DNA of 64,000 bases from Halichoerus grypus (lineage: Eukaryota > Chordata > Mammalia > Carnivora > Phocidae): positions 27,415,168 through 27,479,167 of the forward strand of contig NC_135726.1 in the NCBI RefSeq assembly GCF_964656455.1. Direction: 5' to 3'. This document shows positions 10,835-24,389 of this stretch, in pieces. Under the pieces are notes generated by a model. The model ran no database searches, was not told the DNA's origin, and saw nothing but the letters and a program-made list of their open reading frames with translations. How positions within the stretch are numbered: the stretch's first letter is position 1; each line of letters opens with the position of its first letter. A program made the position numbers and the translations under genes.

Positions 10835-11170
10835 TTATGTATTTACTACATGTTCAGTTTGTGTGTACCATGTGCCAGACAGACTCTGTGCTGGGTGCCA
10901 GGAGTAAACTGTGGAATATAACACACATGATCCCCTGGCATCATGGTACACATCATCTGATCTTTGAATTATACCAATCTCTTGTACATTATTTGATTTG
11001 ATCCTTTTAACAACTTTGAAATAGCCAACATTTCTATTTCCATTTCATGCATAATGAAGTTAAGCTTAGAGAAGTTCAAGTGATTTACCCAAGACCAGCT
11101 GGTAAATTTTGTGATCAGGATGGTTACCCTAATTTTCTACATTCCAAGACAGTGGTCTTCCTGTTATATC
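10835..11170 (+). repeat. L2-like fragment followed by MIR
   Basis: ACCATGTGCCAGACAGACTCTGTGCTGGGTGCC at 10866-10900 has the L2 'tgccaggcactgtgctagg' pattern. From about 10960 to 11150 a MIR follows: TTTAACAACTTTGAAATAG, a TTTCCATTT core, then AGTTCAAGTGATTTACCCAAG. Confidence 0.65.
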
Positions 11171-11604
11171 ATGCTACTTCCCTGAGATCCAAGGCTCAAA
11201 GATTATATCTAAGTTGCTCTTTGAAATAGCACCTAGACCAATTGTATTATTCACATTTTAGTTAGTTTTTACTTTACTCAATAATCCTCCCCTGCACTGT
11301 CAGATATTATTGATCATCAAAAATGGACTTTATCCAAGCAATTCATGATCCCATGATATTTATTCCAATAAATGATTCCTAGCTCTTAATACAGAATAAA
11401 TTATTTTTGTAGCACACAGTTATCAGAATACTCTCCATGTTTTGTGACACCCCCTCTCTCATAAAGATAACAACTAGAAACCAGGAGTAGATGATGTATA
11501 GCTGTTAAAGGAAGATATTAGAAAGCTTTAGTTCCAATACATATAGACAAATAATAAATGAAAGTAATTTTGAAAACTAAAAGGAAGTGACATCAAGAAA
11601 GATA

Positions 11605-11740
11605 GAGTAGAAAGAACACTGGCCTTGGGAATCATGAGACAGAACTTTTAGTCTTGGTTCAGCCAACTTTGGGACATTCATTTCTTTTTCCAGGGCTTCA
11701 TTTCCTCCAATCAAGGAACTGAATTTCAGGCGCCTACTGT
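11605..11740 (+). repeat. MIR SINE (5' tRNA-related half)
   Basis: AGAACACTGGCCTTGGGAATC, then AGTCTTGGTTCAGCCAACTTTGGGAC and a GGGCTTCATTTCC end match the MIR head in order. Confidence 0.7.
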
Positions 11741-13550
11741 ATTCTACATACATAATTCTAAATCTGAGTTAAGTGGACAGAGATCCTGGAGAGTGACACT
11801 GGGGAGGCTGTAGGAGGCAGATCAATAGGCCCCTCCAATGGAGCAAAGCAAGAGAGTGTTATAAATCCATTCAGTCCTTGAATCTGAATCCACCTGTTAG
11901 ACTTTTGAAATGGTTCCCTTTTCTCTTTTCCTCCCTTCATATCAAGAATGAATCTTTCATACCTCTTATGGCATTTGCTTTAGAAATAGAACACCTTTGT
12001 AAACAAAACAAGCCAGTATTATAAAGGGACCTTAGTTTGACTTTGATTTTTCAACTTAGAAGAGACACCACTCCTAGATATACTAGAATATTTTTTTTAT
12101 GCCCATCGCCCATCATGAAAGGTTTTCTCTAGATTTCCTCATATTCCTTTCAGCACAGGAGGCAGATAATGGCTCATAATCACCACCCAATTGATTTTGA
12201 GAGTATTTCTTTGTGGGTGAATGGGATGAGTGGGGAACATCCCACAGGGCTGGAGAGGGATAGCCAAGGAAGTCCCATAGATCCAGGAGTGAGACAGCAA
12301 GTGGTAAGTAACCTAAGGGGCAGAAAAGCTTGACAAGGGATCAGCCTTCTCTCAACACCCTCCACTAGATCTGTTCAGTACTGCCATTGTGATTTTCTCT
12401 GGGATTGGCTCTAACAGTTCTCCCAATGCTTCACTTACTTCCCATACCCCCAGAGTACATCTGCCAGATTAGTGAGCACTCTGTTAGAGACTACTAGTTG
12501 CTCCCAGCGTATTTGCTGAGTTTCATGGAGGGAAGAGAGGAATTCAGCATATGCTTTCACAACTTTAGAGATACCAAGCTCTAACCTTGCAAGAACCAAG
12601 GATTTATGGGTTCATCTAATAGTGAGATAAAAATTAAAGTTTTTTCTTTCACTACAAAAGTAATCTGCTATTTTAAAGAAAAGTGGATTGAACAGAGAAC
12701 ACCTGGGTTCTCTATGCTACAGTGACTAGGCTGCGACATTTCAGAATTTCTTGGGGGTGAGGACAACTTGCTGTTGACTCCAGGATCCAGTTGCCCCTTG
12801 CCCCCCTTAGGGAGCTTTTCTATTTAGGACTCAACCTCTTTTACAGTAGCTGCCTACATTATAACTGCTGAGAAGAACCACTGTCACCCCTGTGACAACA
12901 TCCTGAGGCTTACATCTGGAACAGAATTCAAGTAGGGAATGGGAAGTTGGGTCAGATAGGTTCTTTGCAGTCTTGCTTCCTGGGGCAAGCTAACTCTTGT
13001 AATGGGTCCTGGACTGATCCAGTCCATGAGCAAGGAAATCTAAGAGCCCCTAGATGTGTTGCTTGGTAGCTGAGCATCAAATCAGTCTCTGTCTCTGTGC
13101 TTGTCCTTCTTTGAGCTAACCTTGACCCTACAGAATAACCTCTCGCTTTGGTCCTTGTGACTAGTTCCAGTAATGGGCTCTTTTAGGTTCTTTCTGATCC
13201 TGCTTTGGGATTGGAGTTCTACTTTGATTCTTTCAACTTTGTAGGAATTAGAATCCAGTTCTTAAACCTAAGTCTGCATGACTTACTACAAGCTGCCACA
13301 TCTCTGGAGTTCATCATGTCTGTTTGAAACTTTACCTATTGCTAATCCCCAACTCCTAATGCATCTCTCCAGTTTGGTTTCCATCTGTTGACATTGTAGG
13401 ACCATCCTCCCACTCCCATAATGGTCTACAGGAACTACCTGCGTACTGCCAGATTCCCTTAACACCATGTCTTGCCTGCATATTTGGAGTTTTTCCTCTT
13501 CACGTCTGTTGAGTGGATCTTTCTGTTATCCTGCCCAGTTCCACTGGGAT
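11741..13550. other. Single-copy intergenic sequence, no gene seen
   Basis: Average-composition DNA without a recognisable exon, CpG island or repeat of known family. Open frames of about 60 codons here are at the chance level. Confidence 0.5.
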
Positions 13551-13554
13551 TGTC

Positions 13555-13745
13555 TATAGTCATTCTCAAACTTTAATGTGCATAAAGATCACCAAGAGTG
13601 CTTGTTAAAAGTGCAGGTTCTGGGGCTTCATCCTTAGAAATTGTGATTTAGTTATTCTGAAACAGGGCTTAGAAACCTGCATTTAAACATATCTCTAAAT
13701 AATTTTGAGGTATAGATAGTACAAAAACTACACTTTGACAAACTA
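13555..13745 (+). mobile_element. MER5A-like hAT-Charlie fragment
   Basis: CATTCTCAAACTTTAATGTGC, AGATCACCAAGAGTGCTTGTTAAAA and the ending CACTTTGACAAAC follow MER5A from head to tail. Confidence 0.75.
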
Positions 13746-16700
13746 GGTCTAGTCTCTGGAACTTGATCTTTAGGCTCATCCCATCACCAACCAAACCTGA
13801 TTTTGACATATCATGAGAAAATCACTTTTCCATGAGGATTTTCTGAATATCATAATCATTGTTACATTTTAGAATATTATTTTTGTTTCTATTTTTTTGC
13901 TTACTGGAAACTTTACAGAGGTTCTCATTTCTAGCTCTTGAATCTGGCTAGTAAGTCATTTAAACATGCTACAATTTAAAGAGTTCAGATTTTGCTTTAC
14001 ACTTTGGGCTCTGACTTCTCTGTGGTAAAGATAACTGAGTGTTAGAAATGTGTGAATCAACGTCTCCATCAGCAGCCTGCATTTTAGGGCAATGGAGGAA
14101 TGTGTCTTCTTCTTGGGTCTGGATTCATGCTTAAATATTGCCCTCATCAATGTACCTATGTATGACATTATAGGAGTAACATAAATTCATGTGTAGATTG
14201 GCATAAAGAGAAAGGACCTGGACACAGGAGCTCTGGAGACAGAAGGAGTCCCAAGTACAAGAGAACTTCTCTGTTGTAGGGTTGTGGCTTATGTGAAGCC
14301 CACCCTGGTCCAGATGCAATATTCCTCAGATTCAGGTTAAACATTTTTGGGAAGAATACTTCAAAGGGCATATTGTGTACCTCCTACTCCATTATAGCAT
14401 GTGTGTGAAAAGGCACTCCCTGTGGTGTAGAGACTATTCTGAGTCATTTGGGACCCCCAGGGGACATCAAGAAACCCAGGGAAAGAGTTCTGTTTCTGGT
14501 CAAGATGGAGTAACAGGATGTGTATCCTCCCACTTGAAACAACTAGAAAAAACAGACAAAATACATGAGAATGTATTTTAAGATCTTGGACATCAGGCAG
14601 TGAAGGACACTGATTCCTAAGAGACAGGAAACAAATGAGGTAACCCTATGATTGCTACAGTTTACTACCTTGAGGGAATTTTCAGGCTGTGGTACAGGGA
14701 GGGAGAATCCAAGTGGAGTTGAGCAGACTCCTTGGGTTGAGAAGATGGAGTTGAGAATCCGGGAGAACCAAGGAAGTTAGAGTTCTCATGGCAGAGTTCT
14801 GGAGGGGAGAGATCTGCACAGACAGAGAACTCTGGATATCTGCAGAGTCCCTCTTGAATATCCAGATGGCTAATTGGCACATGCATGTGAGGAAACTGCC
14901 TAAGACTGGGAAAGAACCATCAGAGACAATTAGAAGGAACAGTGGCAGCACTCACACAGGTCCAGTAATAGGGTCTGTTCTTCATAGCTAGACCAAACAT
15001 CTCATAATTTATGGAGTATTTGAGAGAGTACTCAGAAGGGTCTTGCCTCACTAGTGGGGAATAATTAGTTTCAGACTAAATGTTACATTGATCCTACCCA
15101 ACAAGCAAGATCCAAAATGATCAAACTGTTTCCAAGGAACTTTATTGTTATGAAATAAAACTCAAGAATATTTAAAGAAATACAGAAATACTCAGCACCT
15201 AACAAGGTAATACTCAGAATGTCTGACATCCAAACAAATATATCATGCATTCAAATAAGCAAGAAAATCTGACCCATAATATGGAGGACAATCCATCAAG
15301 CAAAACCAAATTAGAACTGACACAGATATTAGAATTAGCAGACAAAGACAATAAAAGTTATTTAACTGCATCTTATCTGGAAGTAGAGACCTAGAATATG
15401 TTTTTTTAAATGTATAAATTAAATGTCTAGAGATGAAAATTATAATACCTTAGACAAAAAATAAACTGGATGGGATGTGCAGCATATTAGATGTTAAAGA
15501 AAAAAGATTCATGAACTTGAATAAAATACAAACTATTCAAATGAAACACACAGAGAAAAAAGAATTTTAAAATATGAGGCAGACATAAATCATACCTTAT
15601 CAATAATTATATTAAATGTAAATGGACTAAATACTTCAAGTAAAAGGCAGAAATGTGACCCAACTATATGCTGTTTACAAGAAACACACTTTAGATTCAA
15701 AGACACAAATGCATTGCAAATAAGAGGATGGAAAAAAAAAAAAGATATACCATGCAAATAGTAACCCAAAGAGAGCTGTAGTGGCTGCACTTATATCAGA
15801 CAAAATAGACTTTAAGACAAAAATTGTTAGAAACAAAGAGGGATATTTTATAATGATGAAAGGAAGATATTAGCAATTTAAAACATTTGGGTATAAAATA
15901 ATTACAAATATCTATATATACACTTAATGCCTCAAAATACATAAACAAAAATGGACAGAATTGAAGGGAAAAATAGACAATTCAGTAATAATGGTTAGAT
16001 GCTTCATTATCCACTCTCAGTAATGAATGAATAATTATGCAGAAGATCAGCAGCAAGGAAACAGAAGACTTGAACAACATATAAGTCAACCAGGCCTAAT
16101 AGGCATCTATAGAATACTCCACCCCAAAACAGCAAGATTCACTTTCTTCTCAAGCCCACATTGGAATGTTCTCCAGCCTAGACCAATGTTAGGTCATGAA
16201 ACAAACCTCAAACTTAAGAAGATTGAAATAAAAAAATTGAATAAAAAAGAGCCTCTCTGACCACAATGGAATTAAATTAGAAATCAATAACAGAAAGAAA
16301 TTTGGAAAATTAACAAACATGTGGAAAATAAATAACACATTTCTAAATAATCAGCAGGCCAAAGAAGAAATAACAAGAGAAATTAGGAAATATTTTGGAA
16401 TAAATGATTGTGAAAACACAACATGCCAATACTTATGAGATTCAGCTAATGCAGTGCTTAGAGGGGAATTTATAGCTATAAATGCCTATATTAAAAAAGA
16501 AAATCTAAGATCAATATCCTCATCTTCCACCATAAGAAACTGAAAGAGAAGAGCAAACGATCCGAAGCTAGCTGAAGTAGGAAATAATAAGAGTGGAAAT
16601 AGAAGAAATAGAGAATAGAAAAACAGAGAACATCAATGAAGCCAAAAGTTGTTTCTCTGAAAAGATCAACAGAATACAAACATTTTACTTAGACTGATTA

Positions 16701-16932
16701 AGAAAAAAAGAAAAAAGACTCAAATTACTAAAATCAGAAACAAAGGAAGGAAATTATCACTAACCTTAGAGAAATAAAAAAGATTACAAAGGAATGCTAT
16801 GAATAATTATATGCCAACTAATTAAATAATATAGATGAAATGGACAAACTGCTGAAACTGACTCAAGAAGAAGTAAAAGATCTGAGTAGACCTATAACAA
16901 ATAGAGTTTGGATTAATGATTTAAAATTTCCC

Positions 16933-17052
16933 GGGGCACCTGGCTGGCTCAGTGGGTAGAGAATGTGACTCTTGATCTTGGGGTTGTGAGTTCAAGCCCC
17001 ACATTGGGTGTAGAGATTACTTAAAAATAAAATCTTAAAAAACAAAATGAAA
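16933..17052 (+). mobile_element. Carnivore tRNA-derived SINE, short older subtype
   Basis: The head GGGGCACCTGGCTGGCTCAG and the TTCAAGCCCCACATTGGGTG B-box region run straight into ATTACTTAAAAATAAAATC without the CT-rich middle. The 11-bp duplication TAAAATTTCCC flanks it at 16922-16932 and 17053-17063. It sits inside the L1 ORF2. Confidence 0.9.
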
Positions 17053-17843
17053 TAAAATTTCCCACAACTCCCAGGCCTGAATGGCCTCACTGGTGAAATT
17101 CACCAAACATTTAAGATGAGTTCTAATATTTTACAAACTCTTTCAAAAAGAGAAGAGGAAGAAACACTTCTCAACTCAATCTATGATACCAGTATTTCTG
17201 TGATACAAAAACCAAAGATAGCACAAGAAAACTTCAATCAAATGCCCGTTGTGGGTATAGATGTAAAAATCTTTAACAAAATACTAGCAAACTGAATCCA
17301 GTCATATACAAAAGAGATGCACCATGACAAAGTAGGATTTATCTCAGGAATATACCCAAGGTTGCTTTAATATCTGAAAAGCAATGTAATACACCATCTT
17401 CATAGAATAAAGGACAAAAAACATGATCATCTCAGTTGACACAGAAAAGGCATTTGACAAATTCCAGCACTCTTTCATGATAAAAGCAGTCAACAAAGTA
17501 GGAATAGAAGAGAACTATATCAACCTGATAAAAGGCATCTGTGAAAACCCCACAGATGACATTATATTTAATGGTGAAAGACTGAATGCTTTCTTCCTAA
17601 CATCCCAAAGTTAAGATGTCAGCTCTCATTCTATTTAATATTTTACTGGAGGTACTGGTCAGGGAAATTAGGCAAGAAAAAGAAATAAAAGGCATCCAAA
17701 TTGGAAAGAAAGAAGTAAAACTCCAGTTGTAATTGACAAGATCTAGAAGGTTTGCAGGATGTAAGATCAATATACAAGGCAGTTGTATTTCGATACACTA
17801 GCAATAAACAATCTGAAAATGAAATTAAGAAAATTTAATTTAC

Positions 17844-18037
17844 GGGCACCTGGGTGGCTCAGTCTTTAAGCGTCTGCCTTTGGCTCAGGTCATGATCCCA
17901 TGGTCCTGGGATTGAGCCCCGCATCGGGCTCCCTGCACCGCGGGAAGCCTCCTTCTCCCTTTCCCACTCCCCCTGCTTGTGTTCCCTCTCTCGCTGTATC
18001 TCTCTCTGGCAAATAAGTAAATAAAATCTTAAAAAAA
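17844..18037 (+). mobile_element. Carnivore SINE, full length
   Basis: The head, CCGCATCGGGCTCCCTGCACC, the CT-rich segment and the A-tail are all present. A perfect 13-bp target-site duplication AAATTTAATTTAC lies at 17831-17843 and 18038-18050, inside the L1. Confidence 0.92.
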
Positions 18038-18559
18038 AAATTTAATTTACAATAGCATCAAAAACAAAAAAAAAATACTTGGCAATAAATTAAAAAAAAA
18101 TAAGTACAGGACTTGCTCATTGAAAACTACATAGTACTGTTGAGAGAATTTAAAGAAGATCCAAATAAATGGAAAGATACCCCATGTTCATGGACTGGAA
18201 AACTTAGTATTATTAAGATGGAAATACTGCCCAAATTGATCTACAGTTTCAACATACTCCCTATCAAACTCTCAGTTAGCTTATTTTGAAGAAATTGTCA
18301 AGCTGATCCTAAAATTCATGTGGAAATGCAAGGGACGCAGAATAGCTAAAACAATTCTGAAAAGGAAGAACAAAGTTGGAGGACTTATACTCCTTGATTT
18401 TAAAACTGAATACAAAGCTGCAGTAAAGAAGCCAGTGTAATACTGGCACAGGGACAAACATATAGAGACATACAGATCAATAGAAAAATTGACAAAAGGA
18501 AGAAAATCCCTTCTCACCAAAAATCTATTTAAAATTCATTTTACGTATTTGTGTTTTGG

Positions 18560-18807
18560 GTAAGGGGCAGGACAAGGGAATTGACGAAGCAAGAATTGTG
18601 GGTGCCCTCTAGAAGCTGGAAAAAGCAAGGAAATGGACCTTTCCCTAAAGTCTCCAAAATGGAATGCAGGCCTGACAACATTTTAATTTTAGCCCAGTGA
18701 GGCCATTTCAGATTTCTGACTCCAGAACTCTAAGATAATAAATTCGTATTGCTTAAGCTACCAAATTTGTGGTAACTTATTGCAGCAGCCATAGAAAACT
18801 AATATAA
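18560..18807 (+). mobile_element. MaLR-type LTR fragment (MLT1/MST-like)
   Basis: GGGTGCCCTCTAGAAGCTGG, a CAGTGAGGCCATTTCAG segment, AATAAATTCGTATTGCTTAAGC and a GGTAACTTATTGCAGCAGCC end follow the 3' half of an ERVL-MaLR LTR. No internal coding region is present. It separates the end of L1 ORF2 from the L1 3' UTR. Confidence 0.75.
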
Positions 18808-18964
18808 TGGATATCCCTTGGGGATGATGAAAATGTTCTAAAATTCTGTAGTGGTGATGGTTGGACAACTTTCTGAATATGCTAAAAATTATTGATGTGT
18901 ACACTTTAAACAGATGAATTTTAACAGATGTGAATTATGTCTCAGTAAAACTGCTTAAAAAAAA

Positions 18965-21540
18965 GAAAAGCATCAGTGAAGTAAGAGAGCCAATATATTT
19001 ATAATTTGAGTTCCCAGAGGAAAGGCAGAAAAAATATTTGAAGAAATAATGACCAAAAATATTCAAATTTTGATGTGAACTACAAACCCATAGATCCAAA
19101 GATCACAGTGAACCCCACTCATGAGAAACTTGAAGAAAACTATACCAAGGTTCATCATAATCAAACTGCTCAAAACCAGTGTTTAAAGAAAAAGCTTAAA
19201 GGCAATCAGGGAATAAAGATGCATTATGTGCACCAGGAACAAAGATAAGGATGAGAGTGATTTCTCTTTGGAAATGAGAGAAATAAGATAGTGGAGTGAT
19301 ATCTTTAAAATAGTAAAAGAAAAATACTGCTAACGTAGAATTCTATACCTACAGAAAAAAAAAAAGTCTCTAAAAAATAGAGGCAAAGAAAATCACTTTC
19401 TCAAAAATACAAAAGGTGTAAGTATTTATCACCAGTAGACCCACACTACTAGGAAGTCTAGTATGAAGTTGTTCAGGCAGAAGGAAAATGGCACCAAGTG
19501 AAAATAAAGATCTACAGAAAGAGTTAACATCAGAGTTGGTAACTATATGAGTAAATATATAAGATTTATTCTTATTATATAAATTTATTTGGAAGGATTT
19601 ATTGCCTAAACATAAATATTAACAACATGTTGTGTGGTTTATAGTATAAGTCAAATATATGGCAAAAAACGTAGGAGGGGAGAAATAAAAATATACAATT
19701 TAAAGAGCAATAAGGCTCTTTCTTCCATGTAAACTGATATAATATTACTGGAAGGTACACTGTGATTAGTTAAAGGATGTATACTATAAACTCTAAAGCA
19801 ACTGCTAAAATGTAAACTGAGAGTTATAGCTAAATAAGCCAACAAAGGACATAAAGTGGAATAATAAAAACTCAATTCAAAAATAGGCTGAAAAAGGAAA
19901 AGGGAAAAAAGAATAATTGGGAGAAATAGAAAATAAACAGCAAGATGATAGACTTAAACTGAGCTATATTAGTACCACATTAAGTGTAAATGGCCTAAAC
20001 ACCCAATTAAAAGGTAGAGATGGTCGGATCAGATTTAAAAAGAGACATGACCTAATTAGATATGCCGTTTATAAGAAACACAATTGAAATATAAAGACAA
20101 AAACAGGTTTAAAAGGATGGAAAAATATATACCATGCTAATGCTAATCAAAAGAAAGCTGGAGGGTCTACCTAATATTAAACAAAGTAGATTTCAGAGCA
20201 AAGAATATTATCAGGGAGAAAAGAATGTCATTTCATAATGATAAAGGGATAATTCATCAAGAAAAAATATCAATTCAAACTTTTATGCATATAATTACAC
20301 AGCCTTAAAATATATGAGACAAAAACTGACAGAAATTAAAGAAGAAATCCTCAATTATGGTTGAAGTTTTCAACACTCTTTTCTGAGTTATTCATAAGAT
20401 AGATAGAAAATTAATAAAAATATAAATGACTTTTCAACAACCATCAACCAACCTGACCTAAATTGCATTTATAGAACATTTTCCTCCCCAAATACTGAAT
20501 ACAGATTCTTTTCAAGCACATATTCTAGGCCATAAAATACATTTTCATTCATTTAAAAAGATTCAAACCCTGCAAAGTATATTCTGTAACCATATCTAAT
20601 GATATCAAATTAGAAATCAGTAACAGAAAGATGTCTCAAAAATCCCCCAATATATGGAAACTAAATACCGTACTTCTGAATCACTGTGTGTCAGAAGACA
20701 TCAAGAGGGAATTTAGAAAATATTTTGAACTGAATGAAAATGAAAACATACCACAAATTATGGGATGCTGCTAAGGCAATCTTTAGAGGGAAATTTGTAG
20801 CACAAAATACCTAAGTGAGAAAAGAAGAAAAGTTTCAAATCAATAACCTAACATTTCATCTTAAGAAGGTAGAAGAGTAAATTAAGCCCAGAGTATGCAA
20901 ATGAAAGGAAATAGTAAAGATCAGAACAAAGATCAATGGAATATAAGACAAAAAATAGAGAAAAAAGAGATAAAACCAAAAACTGGTTCTTTGAGAAGAT
21001 GGATAGAATTGAAAGAACTCTAGTCAGACTGATAAGGGAAAAAAAAGATACAGGACATAAATTACTAATATCAAGAATGAGAGAAGTGATGTCAGTAGAT
21101 TATGCTGATATTAATAAGGATAATGTGGGAATATTCTGAACAACTTAGGTGCCAATAAATTCAACAACTTAGGTGAAATAGACAAATTTATTCTGAAATA
21201 CACAAACTACCAAAGCTTACTCTAGAAGAAACAGATACCCTGAATAACCCTATAAGTTACTGAAATTGAATTTGCCATGAAGAAGATGGCAGGCCCAAAT
21301 GGTTTCACTGGGGAATTCTGCTAAACTTTTAAGGAAGGAAAAATACTAATTCTCACAGACTTCCAGAAAATCAAAGAGAAGGGAATACTTCCCAACTCAT
21401 TCTGTGAGGCCAGCATTACCCTGATAACAGAACCAGGCAGACATTACAGTAAGAGAAAACTGCTGATCAATATCTGTCATGAACAGAGATACAAACATTC
21501 TAAAGGAAGAGGAACTTATAATTCTTTACTAAAAGCAAAA
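18965..21540 (+). mobile_element. Second LINE-1 fragment, old, plus strand
   Basis: L1 ORF1-proximal sequence (CAGTGAACCCCACTCATGAG) comes first. ORF2-like endonuclease sequence follows at about 19960-20780, including GGAGGGTCTACCTAATATTAA and TAGAACATTTTCC, and then pre-RT sequence such as CTGGTTCTTTGAGAAGATGG at about 20982. The coding frames are broken. It follows directly on the A-tail of the previous L1. Confidence 0.8.
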
Positions 21541-22057
21541 CTCTAATGCCTCTCCTAATTCAGTTGAGGTTTTTGGTAGACAGCCACATGCATTTATATT
21601 TATAATAAAGTATATGCAATAGATGTACATTTTGGTATTTCCTGTTCCTAAGAAAATAATTCAGTGTGAAGAAGCACCAGAAGAAAAAAAAAAAAAAGCC
21701 ACAAACAGCAATGGTTTTGCCCCCTGGGAGAACTTTATAGTGGCTTTCACTATGTAAAGGCAGGAGACTTGCCGCCTCTGCTTATATATCGTTTATTTGA
21801 CAGTCCAGATAGAATTTAAGGTGAGCTTATTTTTTGTTTGTTTTGGCTATCATTTTTGCATTTAAAAAAATCATCTGTAATTAGCACACATAGTTCCAAG
21901 ATTTTAAAATTCATTACTGTAATTTATTCTAGAATATTTTGAATTTATGATATTTAGACAATATTTCACCCACCCTTGTCTAATTTCTCCTGAATTTTGT
22001 TAAGGTTTGCAGCAATAAAGGTAAAGTGAATATACTGTATCTGTATCTATCTATATA
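21541..22057. other. Single-copy sequence, no gene seen
   Basis: A 14-A run at about 21685 and A/T-rich DNA; no recognisable exon. Confidence 0.5.
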
Positions 22058-22257
22058 TATATTTTAAAGATTTTATTTATTTATTTGACAGAAAGAGACA
22101 CAGAGAGAGAGAGGGAACACAAGCAGGGGGGAGTGGGAGAGGGAGAAGCAGGCTTTCCATGGAGCAGGGAGCCCGATGCGGGGCTCGATCCCAGGATCCT
22201 GGGATCTTGACCTGAGGGGAAGGCAGACACTTAATGACTGAGCCACCCAGGCGCCCC
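22058..22257 (-). mobile_element. Carnivore SINE, full length, minus strand
   Basis: Reading on the plus strand: T-rich tail complement, GAGAGAGAGGGAACACAAGC, AGCCCGATGCGGGGCTCGAT, and the end CCACCCAGGCGCCCC. The 10-mer TACTGTATCT on both sides (22033-22042 and 22258-22267) suggests the target duplication. Confidence 0.92.
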
Positions 22258-22269
22258 TACTGTATCTAT

Positions 22270-23160
22270 ATTTTAAAAGTTTACTTTTATATTTTGTTGA
22301 CGGCCTAGTATATTGAAGAAACTAATTCTCATAAAATGATGAACCAAATATGTTTTATTCAGATATTGTTTTACTAGAAATATGTTGGTTAACTTTTGAA
22401 TTTATGCCAATCTATCAATTGATTGGGTTATTTAAAGGGTGTATACAGTACTACCCTTGGTCCACACAGGTGTAACTGGTTTTATTTTGTTATTTTTCAA
22501 TTTTCACATTTGTTTTAACCCTTCTCCCTGACCAGATAATGTGCTTTTTAAAAAGCAAAGATTCTAGCAACGTTTCTAAGCTCTTGCCAATACTGTTGTT
22601 TTATCATTATTATCACTACTTTAAATTTTGAAACTCTAAACACTAAATTATCTCACAATATCATATGGGCTCTATGAAAAATACATTGCAATCTATTGTA
22701 AATGTAGCATTACCATAAACACTGATGCTATTGGTGTATAATCATTTAGATAAAATTATGTTATGGTAAAACTACACGTCACTTAAGAATGAAGTAAAAT
22801 CTGTTTGGTGAGACACTGAACATTTGACTGTGGTAATTCCAAGTACCTTGATTATGCATGAAGATGATAAACAAACGAAGGGTATAATTGAAGGACGTGC
22901 TATCTTGACTTAATGGCTCTCCAAAGGTTATATTCAAATAATTATCCTTCATTTGTGGATTGATAAAATAATTAAATTAACAAATGGGGTCCTAAGACAG
23001 TTTTAGAAGCCACCTACTATAACAACAACAATCATCATGTTAACAAATCATGATAAATTATTGCTGCGACTAGTACCAACATTTGTTGAACGCTATTTGT
23101 TGAACCATTCATTGGGTCGGTCAGGCAAAATGCATTCTTTGTTTTAATCCTCACTATAAT
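22270..23160. other. Single-copy, repeat-free, A/T-rich block
   Basis: About 900 bp with no recognised repeat, and motifs such as TTGATTATGCATGAAG and ATAAAATAATTAAATTAAC. It could be a conserved non-coding element; no coding potential is visible. Confidence 0.4.
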
Positions 23161-24190
23161 ACTATAATGTAAGAGTTGCTATCCTCATTATATATATAGG
23201 GGACAGTCTCAGTTTTCTTTTGTGGAGCCACATCTCCTCCATTGTTAATCCATATGGTTTAGGTGGGGTTGCTCTAGCCCTGGGTGCCAGAGGGGACAAC
23301 AAAGCTTAGGACTGACTAATTTGAGAACCTCCTCCCACTGGCCACAGTGTTTGCTTTAAGGGGGCAAGTGACTCAGCTGAGCCAGTTAAGATGTCCCCAA
23401 GACTGTTTCTGGAGCTGTTGCTACTTTCAGTAACAGTATGGCCTATCTCAGACAAGACTGCTGCAAGATCAGATTGGTCATTCGGGGGGGAGATCCAGTT
23501 GCTAGTGATAACACTTGTACTTCCCGTGGCTCTAAAGTTATGATGGAAGGTTGGAAACATTTATGGGCACATCTGAGCCTTGCTCCTGTGATTCATGTGG
23601 GCAGCATAAAGTGGACTTTTACATGGCTGTCTACTTTAGCTTCATACTAAGCCCCAAATCAGTGAAATCATGGTTTTTACATGGTTATATTTTTTCTCAT
23701 ACACATTAAGGTAAACACATAACCATTAAGAAAATGATATTTATGTACCACCTAAATTAATTTCATGTCCTTCAGTGGTCTACTTAACCATGTTGTGGGG
23801 ACTATTGGGCTAGAGAAGATACTGCATCATCCAGTGTTGTTGAGGATGCTGCTCTTGTTTGTGCATTTGTGTTTAAAGTCCTATATACACATTTATATTG
23901 TAGCAGCTTGCTTCCAAAACAAAACCAAAAAAGCTACCATGAGCAAGTGGGGTTGAGGGAGGATACCTAGAAGAAACACTTTGGATTGTATTTGAAGTCA
24001 TATTTTGAGCCAGTAGAGATATGAAGTAGTTATGGGGTAGTCCCTTTTTGCATATTTGATAATGTTTTTCTCTTGTAATTCATACCATTTCTCTGGAGCC
24101 TTACCTATAGCTCTGGGCAAAAGAAGGCCACAGTCCAGAAGCCCCCAGAGTTAGGATATCCTTCTCTCACTTTCCTATTCAAATACATCC
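23161..24190. other. Intergenic sequence with weak ancient-repeat traces
   Basis: A MIR-like TGCTATCCTCATTATATATA lies at 23177. The segment 23200-23640 has the look of an old LTR or DNA transposon (GGGGCAAGTGACTCAGCTGAGCC) that I cannot assign. No gene is seen. Confidence 0.35.
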
Positions 24191-24199
24191 TTTCACTTT

Positions 24200-24355
24200 T
24201 GTTTCCTTCTGTTTATTCTTACAGGTTAAGCTCATGAGGTCAGGCTCAGGTCTGTTTGCTTTTCTACCATATCCAAAGCACCATGCCAGTACTCAGCACA
24301 GAGCAGGGGCTCAATGAAAATTTGTTGAATGAATGAATGAATGAATGAATGAACA
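24200..24355 (+). mobile_element. LINE-2 3' end
   Basis: TTACAGGTTAAGCTCATGAGG, then GTACTCAGCACAGAGCAGG, then GGCTCAATGAAAATTTGTTG and a (GAAT)n tail are the diagnostic L2 3' terminus. Confidence 0.85.
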
Positions 24356-24389
24356 TGTTTATACAAAAGCTTATCGGGTGAGCAGGTCA

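Larger units (their letters stand above)
14497..18960 (+). mobile_element. LINE-1 element, old and decayed, plus strand
   Basis: The 5' end resembles an L1 leader (GGTCAAGATGGAGTAACAGG). ORF2 endonuclease-domain sequence is seen at about 15560-16260 (for example the segment encoding ILHPKTARFTFFSSPHWN at about 16110-16170). Reverse-transcriptase sequence lies at about 17050-17700, with the frame MIISVDTEKAFDK at 17423. C-terminal ORF2 sequence runs to about 18530, and an L1 3' UTR (GATGATGAAAATGTTC, CACTTTAAACAG) ends in an A-tail near 18962. Stops and frameshifts are frequent, so it is dead. It is interrupted by two carnivore SINEs and an LTR fragment. Confidence 0.85.

Noticed and set aside
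16933..17052. tRNA-like sequence in the SINE heads
   Set aside because: The A- and B-box-like regions belong to tRNA-derived carnivore SINEs. They do not fold as intact tRNA genes and carry SINE tails and target duplications.
18560..18807. Possible functional endogenous retrovirus
   Set aside because: Only part of a non-autonomous MaLR LTR is present, with no internal or coding sequence.
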